Under the pieces are notes generated by a model that saw only the letters and a program-made list of their open reading frames with translations, did no database searches and was not told where the DNA came from. Positions 1 through 5,581 of a DNA stretch of 9,521 bases are shown here, piece by piece. This DNA is from Actinomycetes bacterium (GTDB taxonomy: Bacteria; Actinomycetota; Actinomycetes; Actinomycetales; Cellulomonadaceae): NCBI GenBank assembly GCA_023462275.1, contig JAEWYD010000036.1, positions 1 to 9,521 of the forward strand, read 5' to 3'. Positions within the stretch are counted from its first letter, which is position 1, and the number at the start of each line of letters is the position of its first letter. The position numbers and the translations under genes were made by a program.

Positions 1-128
1 CCGCCGCCGTCAACGCGCCCTGGGCAAACTCACCCCGGTCGAGTACGAGCTCGCCTTCGCCCCACAAGCCGCCCGAACCGCAGCATGATCAACCACAACA
101 GGTGTCAACCACACCGACAGCAGACCCA
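1..128 (+). mobile_element. Right end of an IS3-family insertion sequence (partial)
   Basis: The window opens inside an IS3-type element: the last 28 codons of a transposase ORFB (2-88) are followed by a short non-coding end. That end contains a 9-bp direct repeat, TCAACCACA, at 89-97 and 105-113 (16-bp period), and then a run ending ...CAGACCCA at 128. IS3-family elements usually end in CA, so 128 is my best guess for the terminus. The opposite end is outside the window, so neither the inverted repeat nor a target duplication could be checked. The element sits about 180 bp beyond the helicase stop codon and may have removed whatever once lay downstream of it. Confidence 0.6.
2..88 (+). CDS. 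IS3-family transposase ORFB, C-terminal fragment
   Basis: Reading from base 2 gives 28 residues ending RALGKLTPVEYELAF... and a TGA at 86-88. The segment L-x-x-L-T-P-x-E-[YF]-E is the usual C-terminal signature of IS3-family ORFB integrases, just after the catalytic DDE core. Only the tail is present because the window starts inside the gene, so whether the transposase is intact cannot be judged. It differs from the ORFB at 2693-3550, whose corresponding tail reads GYRTPTEVARAW, so the two elements are not copies of one IS. Confidence 0.7.
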   Translation, partial: RRRQRALGKLTPVEYELAFAPQAARTAA

Positions 129-308
129 CCCAGCCCCCTAGCTATTCGCGACACGTCGACCGGACCTCATTCAACCGCTCGCGGTCGAGAGCACGCTGCA
201 ACACACTGAGAGCCACCTCTGCGCCGAGGTGCCTGCCCCGTCCGCGTCGCTCACAGCGACTCTTCCGCGGGCCCACCGCCTGAAGCCGACGTACGCCAGT
301 GCGAGGCG
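129..308. other. Gap between the IS end and the helicase stop codon
   Basis: This 180-bp stretch lies between the probable IS terminus and the 3' end of the helicase gene. No complete gene is visible. On the minus strand there is a possible broken gene start: GTG at 254-252 preceded by GGAAGAG, reading MSDADGAGTSAQRWLSV. After a 2-nt shift in a GTGTGT run (about 201-206) this joins a second frame reading LQRALDRERLNEVRS and ending at a TAG at 142. This could be the 5' remnant of a gene that followed the helicase and was cut by the IS, or it could be chance. Confidence 0.3.
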
Positions 309-2297
309 TCACTCGGCCTCGCCGGGCACTCCCAGGATGCAGGCCGAGATTCGGCGGTCGATGGGTTCGACGTACTCCAGCTGGCTCAGCGCACCTTCGA
401 TCTCGACGATCGGTAGTGATGTGGTGCGCAACGCGTCGTCGAGGTCGGACAACGTCACGTATCGCCGGCGGCGATGCTTCCTGCGGTAGTCGTCGCGGAG
501 CGGTCGCACGAGGTGCAGCCATGCATCGGCCACCTGGTATAGATCGACGGCTTCGCCGCGATCCTCGTGCGGATCCGCGACGGCGAGCTGGGCCAGTCTG
601 TCCCAGCGGTCCGCCAGCTCGAACTCGCCGCGGTGCCGCGCATCATTCCGCCAGTGTCGGCAAGACATCGCCATCTGAGTCAGCGCACGCTGGGTGCGGC
701 GGGGGAGCAGTGCCACTTCCGCGATGCGGGCACGTTCGAGGAAGCGGATCAGGAGGTGCTCGGACTCCTCGTCGAACTTCCGGTCAGGCGGATCCTCAGC
801 GAGAAGCTCCCGGAGACGTGTCGCGACGACGTCGACGCCCACGCTGGGATCAGGGCTGTCAGCTTCCAGCAGCATCCAGCGTGGAGCACCATGCTTCGTG
901 CCCGCGATCGCGAGGAATGCCCATGCCGTCCTCGTGCGGACTGGACTGATTCGGGCAAGCACGCGATGGGTAGTCCCGCGATGTAGCTCGTACTCGGCCG
1001 GCGTGAGCAGCGCGTCAGGTCCATCGACGAGGCGGCGGACGGGTTCAAGGGCGTCGTGAATCCCGTCCCAAGTCGCGGTCCGCTCGTCTTGATCGGCCCG
1101 GATGAAGTCCTCCGCCCGAACGACCGCTTCGGTCGAGGCGACGAAGTCGGGGACCGGGAGGTTGGACCCAAGCAGGGCCGACGACTCGGCGTTGCGGGCG
1201 ACAAGCAACTCATTGGCGTGTGTCGCGAACGCCGGCCCGTCGTCCGGCCACCACACCTCGATCCGGGCGTGGACGCTGTCCATCCGATCGACCCGCCCGA
1301 CTCGTTGCTCGGCCACGCGCAACGTGGTCGGCATGTCGAGCTGGACCACGGCGCTGGCCCCTTGAAGGTTGATCCCTTCGTTCATCGCGTCGGAGCACAG
1401 GCCGATGCCGCCTGTAGTCGAGTCTCGAGCGAAGCGCTCCAACATCTCGCGCCGGCCCCTGGTGTCGCCACCGGTGGCGACCGTCACCGGCACGGCGGAG
1501 CCTTCTAGGTGCGACGCGATGACCGCGAGCGTGATCGGGTGGTGGTCGAAGGCGAGGACACGAGCGTGTTTGCGAGAGGTCAGCCGCCGGATCTTGTCCG
1601 CCTTCGCAAACTCGCGCAGGGTGCTCAGTGCGCGCGCTGCCTCCAGGATCTCCCGGTACACGTGCTCTTCCTGGCGGCACGCGTCGAGCCACGCCGCGTC
1701 GTCAGCGAGCCACACCGGGAGGTCGCACGACAGCCCGCTCGTGGGCTTGCCCCGCTTCAGGATCGCGGCGACGCGCGCAAGCTGGTCTCCCGAAGGCTGG
1801 GGCTTGCTCAGCGCCGCCAAGCTGAGCTCGGCGATCGCCGCCTTGGTACCGATGAGGTGCTCGAGCAGTGCGGCCTTTGACGAACGCATGGAAGAGAGGA
1901 CGTTGTGGGCCGCGAGGCCTCGAGCAGCACCGAGGCGAAGCTCTAGCCAGCGCTCGTCGGTGTAGTCGCGTCGTAGGGCCGGCGGTACCGCCAGGTTGTC
2001 GCCGAGCAGAGTGACCCCGCGCAGCCTCGTCACGAGCACCCGGATCTCCTCGGCGCACCTCTCATCCGAGGCTGACTCTCCCGTGGGGTACGTCTTCATG
2101 ACGTGCTCTGGATAGCGGCAGGGGCGCCCAGTCACCGGGTGCTTGTACAGGGCTGGCTCGCGGTCGACGAGCGCGTTGAGACGGGCCTTCGTGCGCCGGA
2201 CGGTGAACCGCTGGATCTCCTCGCGGACCCGCGAGCGGTCGTCATCGGAGAGCGGCGCCTCGTTGCCCCGCTTGGCCAGGCCATCGAGGATGCGCAG
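309..2297 (-). pseudogene. 3' part of IS-interrupted PLD-SNF2 helicase (C-terminal helicase half)
   Basis: This segment encodes residues from L435 to the end (1096) of the reconstructed helicase and stops at TGA 311-309. It carries the second RecA-like domain (about residues 660-790). That domain includes RVLAFDHHP at its start, motif V as CSDAMNEGINLQ (735-746) and motif VI as AEQRVGRVDR (763-772), the arginine-finger region of SF2/SNF2 ATPases. About 300 further residues follow, arginine-rich near the end, with no domain I recognise. Between the IS junction and the helicase domain lie about 220 residues, beginning EEIQRFTVRRTK, which resembles the inter-RecA insertion of SNF2-like defence helicases. 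The segment has no native start codon because its N-terminal half is beyond the IS at 2298-3599. An open frame continues into the IS as far as 2588, but that extension is IS sequence read backwards. It cannot make an active ATPase alone. Confidence 0.88.
2293..2297. repeat. 5-bp target-site duplication, left copy
   Basis: CGCAG here is repeated at 3600-3604, immediately outside the opposite IS terminus. Collapsing the two copies restores the helicase reading frame (minus strand ACG CTG CGC ATC CTC, T-L-R-I-L), which supports this as the insertion scar. Confidence 0.85.
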
Positions 2298-2324
2298 TGA
2301 CGAGGACCCCGTCGGGTGGTTGAC
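2298..2324 (+). repeat. IS left terminal inverted repeat
   Basis: The sequence TGACGAGGACCCCGTCG followed by a TTGACAC motif mirrors the right end (minus strand TGACGTGGACCCCGTCG then TTGACG). The outer 17 bp match at 16 positions. The inner TTGAC motif is offset by 2 bp between the ends. Confidence 0.85.
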
Positions 2325-2384
2325 ACTTCCCGAGCCCGCCGGGCTTGGGGAGGATGGTCGCTCTTGATGCCCATGGGAGGGCTG

Positions 2385-2696
2385 ATGAGCGAGAAGAGGA
2401 AGTACCGGCAGTTCACGGTCGAGCAGAAGGCCGAGGTCGTGCTGGCCGGCCTGCGCGGGGACCGTTCGGTGCGGGACGTGTGCCGCGAGTACGAGATCGC
2501 CGAGACCTTGTACTACTCCTGGCGGGACAAGCTGCTCGAGGGCGGCAAGGCGGCGCTGGCGAACCCGCAGACCCGCAGCCCGGAGCACGCCGAGATCACT
2601 GAGCTGAAGAAGAAGGTCGCCTCGCTGGAGCGGTCGCTGGGCCGCAAGACGTATGAGCTGGACGTCGCGGGGGAACTCTCGCGGGACTGGACGTGA
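2385..2696 (+). CDS. IS3-family transposase ORFA (helix-turn-helix subunit)
   Basis: A 103-residue protein starting MSEKRKYRQFTVEQKAEVV, the classic opening of IS3-family ORFA. ORFA binds the terminal repeats through an N-terminal helix-turn-helix (about residues 10-52, here with SVRDVCREYEIAETLYYSW). It multimerises through a leucine-zipper-like coiled coil, here about residues 70-93 (ITELKKKVASLERSL). I chose the ATG at 2385 because GGGAGGG (2375-2381) lies just upstream and the family homology begins there. The longer frame from 2316 would include terminal-repeat sequence. Its TGA overlaps the GTG start of ORFB (GTGA at 2693-2696). ORFB is in the -1 frame, so either translational coupling or programmed frameshifting could express it. 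No obvious A-rich slippery heptamer was found in the overlap. Confidence 0.9.
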   Translation: MSEKRKYRQFTVEQKAEVVLAGLRGDRSVRDVCREYEIAETLYYSWRDKLLEGGKAALANPQTRSPEHAEITELKKKVASLERSLGRKTYELDVAGELSRDWT

Positions 2697-3550
2697 GCAC
2701 CCGGGTGTCCAGAGCCCGCGCCGTGGTCGCCACCGGGCGCAGACCAGCTGTCGTGGCGCGCGTCGCGCAGGTCTCCCGGCAGGCCCTCTACCGGCCGCCC
2801 CGCCGACGCCCCGCCGGCGCCGGCCCTGGCCGCGGGCGGCCAGGGGACGCGGCGATCGTCGAGGTCGCCCGCGCGAACCCCGTCGACGGGACCCGGATGG
2901 TCGCCGCCCTGGCTTCCCGTGAGCTCGGTGTCCCGGTGAACCGCAAGCGCGTCCAGCGGGTGATGCGCGCCCACGGGCTGCTGCAACGGTCGCGGAACAC
3001 CGACCGGCGCCGCCGCCCGGGCTACTTCCGGGTCACCCGCCCGAACGAGCTGTGGCACATGGACATGACCAAGGTCTGGACCGCCGCGCACGGGTGGGTC
3101 TACCTGCACGTGATCGTGGACTGCTGCACCCGACGTGTCGCCGGCTGGACGGTCGACGTCCGCACACGGTCCGCGGAGGCGATCGGCTGCGTCGAGGCCG
3201 CGATCATGGCCCACGGCATCGTCCCCGAGCAGTTGACGTTGGGGACCGACAACGGCTCGCAGTTCACCTCGCGGGACTTCCGCAAGCACCTGTCCGCCCG
3301 CGGGATCACCCACCGCCGCGGCGGCTACCGCGACCCCGAGTCCCAGGCGTTCATCGAGTCCTGGTTCGGCCAGTTCAAGAAACGCTGCGCCTGGCGCACC
3401 GAATGGGAGACCATCGAAGACGCCCGCACCGCGATCGCGACCTACATCGACACCTACCACCACCGGCCCCACTCCGGGCTCGGCTACCGCACCCCCACCG
3501 AGGTCGCCCGCGCCTGGGCCGACCCCGACCTACAAACCGCAGCGACCTGA
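2693..3550 (+). CDS. IS3-family transposase ORFB (DDE integrase)
   Basis: A 285-residue transposase catalytic subunit. It begins at the GTG overlapping the ORFA stop. Residues 1-100 carry a helix-turn-helix region (VARVAQVSRQALYR, then the RKRVQRVMRAHGLL segment seen in HTH_21/rve proteins). The RNase-H-like integrase core follows, with D124 (LWHMDMTKVW), D186 (LGTDNGSQF) and E222 (AFIESWFGQFKKR). D186 and E222 are separated by exactly 35 residues, the DD(35)E spacing of IS3 enzymes. The C-terminus YHHRPHSGLGYRTPTEVA is also typical. Length is normal and no frameshift is visible, so the element could still be mobile. It cuts and joins IS ends, probably as a fusion or complex with ORFA. Confidence 0.93.
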   Translation: MSTRVSRARAVVATGRRPAVVARVAQVSRQALYRPPRRRPAGAGPGRGRPGDAAIVEVARANPVDGTRMVAALASRELGVPVNRKRVQRVMRAHGLLQRSRNTDRRRRPGYFRVTRPNELWHMDMTKVWTAAHGWVYLHVIVDCCTRRVAGWTVDVRTRSAEAIGCVEAAIMAHGIVPEQLTLGTDNGSQFTSRDFRKHLSARGITHRRGGYRDPESQAFIESWFGQFKKRCAWRTEWETIEDARTAIATYIDTYHHRPHSGLGYRTPTEVARAWADPDLQTAAT

Positions 3551-4906
3551 CCCGTCAACAGCGACGGGGTCCACGTCAACAGCGACGGGGTCCACGTCAC
3601 GCAGCGTCTCGTCGGAGAAGTTGTCGGCCCCGAGGAGGTCGACCAGGGCCAGCAAGTCCTGCGTCCCCCGATTGATCGGTGTCGCCGTGAACATCAAGAC
3701 GTGATCGGCGCCCGACTCGCGCACCTTCGCGGTTCGGTTCGAGGCCGTGCTCAGGAAGTTGTGCGCCTCGTCGATAGCAAGGACTTGCGCGCGAGCGACC
3801 TGGGCGTCTTCGACACGAGCACCACTGGCTGCCGTGCGGCTCAGCAGCCCCTGTGACACGGTCAGAAGGCTGAGCCCGCAGAACGTCGCCTCGCGGGCCC
3901 ACTGCGTCTCAACGGCCGGCGGGCAGACGAGGACTGTCAAGTCGCGCCGGACGCGCCCAGTGCTCCAGAGCCGGTCGCGGACGGCCCTGGTCAGGTGAGC
4001 TCCCATTCGGGTCTTGCCGGAGCCTGTGGCGTCGGCTACGAGGACGCTTCCGACGCTCTCGACGATCCACATCGCCTCGGCGATGCCGGCAACCTGTGAT
4101 GGCCAAAGCTCGGTCGCCGGGCCGTCAGAGGGGAGGTACCGGGCTGCCCACTGACCCTCGAGCAGGTCCGCACACGCCCGTGCCAGCGCCTCGCGCCAAG
4201 GGACAAAGCGCAGGAGTCCATGGAGGAGCGCCCGAAACTCCTCGTCCCACGGCTCGCCGACTTCCCAGTAGTTGGTGGCTGCGCCGGCGACTTCGGCGAA
4301 ACGATCCCCGTCCTCGCCGGGACGGAAGCGCACGTTCGCCTCGAGCTGGTGATGCATGCCGGTAAGGGTGAAGTTGCTGGACCCGACTGTCGCGGCGGAG
4401 TCGCCGAGGTAGATCTTGGCGTGCATCCGTGTGGCGCCAGGTACGAAGCGCACCTGCATCCGGCCCGCTTGACTTGCCTCGATGGTCTGGACGACCTTCG
4501 CCGACAGGGCGAGGGAGATCCCTTGTTCCTCGGTCCAGTAGTGCCGCACTTCCTCGGTGAACGTGGCTGTGGCGGAGCCGAATCGCGGCCGGTCTCGGAC
4601 GAACGGCTCGCTCCCGAGCAGGATGCGCAGGGGCGGTCGCTCGGCCACCGAGTCCTCCCGCGCGGCCACCAGAGCGACGATGTTCTCCAGCGACGCGTAG
4701 CCGGCGACAACGAGCGGAGCCCGCGCTGTGAGCAGGTCCCGCCAGACGACGGAGTGGACGTCGGAGTTCGCGTGGTTCACCGGAAGGCGAGCAGGCGGAG
4801 GCCAGTCCTGTCGAGCCAGCCGGAAACGCAGCCCGAGGTTCGAGGGTCCCCCCGTGAAGAGATCCGGTTGATTCGGGTCTGGTACCACGCGGCGCGTGCG
4901 TGCCAC
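3530..4906 (-). CDS. 5' part of IS-interrupted PLD-SNF2 helicase (nuclease plus ATPase N-terminal half)
   Basis: Native sequence runs from GTG 4906 to 3600 (435 complete residues). The frame then reads 23 residues into the IS and stops at 3530. Residues 1-20 contain PDPNQPDLF. Residues about 45-215 are a phospholipase-D-like domain with one HKD motif, MHAKIYLGD (H162, K164, D169) followed by GSSNFT (S176, N178). PLD domains of this type are often DNA endonucleases. Residues about 265-436 are the first RecA domain of an SF2/SNF2 ATPase: Walker A ATGSGKT (294-299, K298), DEAH box IDEAHN (378-383), motif III FTATP (406-410). Joined to 309-2297 after IS excision, the protein is 1096 residues. Upstream in this frame a TAG at 4963-4961 limits the start. 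GTG 4906 is the only good start, with weak GGGGGAAG just before it, so coupling to upstream translation is likely. A truncated product would keep the PLD domain and ATP-binding site but lack motifs V and VI. Confidence 0.87.
   Translation of the reverse strand: MARTRRVVPDPNQPDLFTGGPSNLGLRFRLARQDWPPPARLPVNHANSDVHSVVWRDLLTARAPLVVAGYASLENIVALVAAREDSVAERPPLRILLGSEPFVRDRPRFGSATATFTEEVRHYWTEEQGISLALSAKVVQTIEASQAGRMQVRFVPGATRMHAKIYLGDSAATVGSSNFTLTGMHHQLEANVRFRPGEDGDRFAEVAGAATNYWEVGEPWDEEFRALLHGLLRFVPWREALARACADLLEGQWAARYLPSDGPATELWPSQVAGIAEAMWIVESVGSVLVADATGSGKTRMGAHLTRAVRDRLWSTGRVRRDLTVLVCPPAVETQWAREATFCGLSLLTVSQGLLSRTAASGARVEDAQVARAQVLAIDEAHNFLSTASNRTAKVRESGADHVLMFTATPINRGTQDLLALVDLLGADNFSDETLRDVDPVAVDVDPVAVDGSGRCGL
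3553..3599. repeat. Tandem 21-bp duplication at the IS right end, including the terminal inverted repeat
   Basis: A 21-bp unit beginning CGTCAACAGCGACGG and ending GGTCCA occurs perfectly twice (3553-3573 and 3574-3594), followed by the CGTCA that closes the element at 3599. The outer copy carries the functional terminus, since the target duplication begins at 3600. Because 21 is divisible by 3, the truncated helicase reads through it as two copies of VDPVAVD. Confidence 0.9.
3600..3604. repeat. 5-bp target-site duplication, right copy
   Basis: CGCAG directly follows the IS terminus ...CACGTCA and matches 2293-2297. Confidence 0.85.
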
Positions 4907-5027
4907 TCTTCCCCCGATCCCAGCTGGGCGGGCGGTGCGCCCGGACGCTGCAGCTCCTCGCTAGCTGCATCGTCCTCGATGAGATCGAAGTTGAGCTCGG
5001 CCGGCGCTACGGCGCTCGCTTGCTCAT
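4850..5027 (-). pseudogene. Possible small ORF between the HTH gene and the helicase, frame-broken
   Basis: An ATG at 5027-5025 overlaps the HTH gene's TGA (5026-5024) as ATGA, the usual layout of coupled genes, but this frame stops after MSKRAP. The adjacent frame is open and protein-like through the 117-bp gap: VAPAELNFDLIEDDAASEEL, later EEWHARAAWYQTRINRISSRG, running into the helicase start. That frame has no ATG or GTG of its own in the gap. Adding one base (or losing two) near 5010 would join the two into a protein of about 55-60 residues, or longer if it used the frame down to 4777. I see no known family. It may be a decayed or mis-sequenced partner of the helicase. The 3' boundary given is approximate. 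Confidence 0.35.
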
Positions 5028-5320
5028 GCGCCCGGCCGATGGGGCGTCGACGGCCGTGTCGCAAGGAACTCGTCGATCGCGTCGACGGGCACCTTGCAGA
5101 GACGTCCGATGTGGATCGTGCGGAGCTCGCCGACGGCGATGAACTCGTACAGCTTGCTGCGGCCGATCCCAAGGACCGCCGCCGCTTCGGTGACGCTGAA
5201 GACCCGACGCTCGTCGGCCTGCAGCGTGATGTTGATCACCGGTTGCTCCACCTCACGGACGCGCCGACGCCGCGGCTCAGTGCTGGTCGAGATCAGACGA
5301 AGGGGACTGGCGCTGGTCAT
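5024..5320 (-). CDS. Excisionase-like helix-turn-helix DNA-binding protein
   Basis: A 98-residue protein. Residues about 39-87 (RRVFSVTEAAAVLGIGRSKLYEFI, then GELRTIHIGRLCKVPVDAIDEFLA) match the winged-helix excisionase / HTH_17 family: a helix-turn-helix from VTEAAAVLGI to LYEFIA, a wing at IGRLCKVP, and a final helix ending in EFLA. Such proteins act as recombination directionality factors or small regulators. Residues 1-38 are basic (RRRRVRE) and unassigned. I chose ATG 5320 because AAGGAGG (5335-5329) sits at ideal distance. The frame is open further upstream to 5569 but without comparable ribosome-binding support. It lies first in the minus-strand run leading to the helicase and is divergent from the TIGR04141 gene, so it could regulate both. 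It is not next to the integrase, as excisionases usually are, so a regulatory role is a real alternative. Confidence 0.8.
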   Translation of the reverse strand: MTSASPLRLISTSTEPRRRRVREVEQPVINITLQADERRVFSVTEAAAVLGIGRSKLYEFIAVGELRTIHIGRLCKVPVDAIDEFLATRPSTPHRPGA

Positions 5321-5581
5321 CGGGACCACCTCCTTGTCGAAGACTGTCCACTCTTGGCGGAAGCGATAGCCGAAACGATGACGATCCGTGGCTTCGAGAG
5401 TCGTCATCGGCTGCGTCATCGCGACGAGTGAAGCGGCGTAAGCGCTCGCCGCACGGGGTGCCGGTGTCGAAGAGCCCTTCCGGGAAACCGCCCCCATGCT
5501 CCCTTGCGTGTCCATAGGCTGAGGTGCGACCCGGAGAGATCCCCGGACCATTCGCCCACCAGGACCCACGAGGGGGTCGCG
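5321..5581. promoter_or_regulatory. Divergent promoter region between the HTH/helicase genes and the TIGR04141 gene
   Basis: This 261-bp region must hold the start signals for both divergent transcription units. It contains an 8-bp motif three times: CGATGACG at 5376-5383 and its complement CGTCATCG at 5402-5409 and 5414-5421. The first two form an inverted repeat (GATGACGA / TCGTCATC, 5377-5384 and 5401-5408). A 7-bp match, GTCATCG, also covers the HTH start near 5316-5322. These are candidate operator sites. No -35/-10 pair could be called with confidence for either direction. Confidence 0.5.
5329..5335 (-). promoter_or_regulatory. Ribosome binding site deciding the HTH gene start
   Basis: AAGGAGG on the minus strand, 8 nt before ATG 5320. 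It is the strongest Shine-Dalgarno match in the window and the reason for preferring the short form of the HTH protein. Confidence 0.7.

Larger units (their letters stand above)
2298..3599 (+). mobile_element. Complete IS3-family insertion sequence (1302 bp)
   Basis: The element starts TGACGAGGACCCCGTCG and, read on the minus strand, its other end starts TGACGTGGACCCCGTCG, so the first 17 bp of the inverted repeats differ at one position. Both then continue to a TTGAC motif. The ends are TG...CA, as expected for IS3. Flanking CGCAG copies (2293-2297 and 3600-3604) are a 5-bp target duplication. The size, two overlapping ORFs (2385-2696 and 2693-3550) and a DD(35)E transposase are standard for the family. 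It lies inside the helicase gene in the opposite orientation. The right end is unusual in carrying two tandem 21-bp copies of the terminal sequence. Confidence 0.93.

Noticed and set aside
2657..2696. Programmed -1 frameshift site between transposase ORFA and ORFB
   Set aside because: The frames are in the right relation, but there is no convincing slippery heptamer (only a GGGGGAA run at 2669-2675), and the GTGA overlap explains expression by coupling.
4125..4970. Minus-strand 281-codon frame overlapping the helicase
   Set aside because: Out of frame with the PLD-helicase, Arg/Pro/Ser-rich, and no motifs; the helicase frame contains the HKD, Walker A and DEAH motifs instead.
4220..5431. Plus-strand open frame of 403 codons
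   Set aside because: It runs antisense to the helicase N-terminus and HTH gene, has no domain signature, and reflects the lack of stops in high-GC antisense frames.
5321..5569. Longer form of the HTH protein starting at 5569 (181 residues)
   Set aside because: No ribosome-binding support for the upstream starts and the extra sequence covers the only promoter space for the divergent TIGR04141 gene. The AAGGAGG before 5320 is much stronger, although an intermediate start near 5425 is not excluded.
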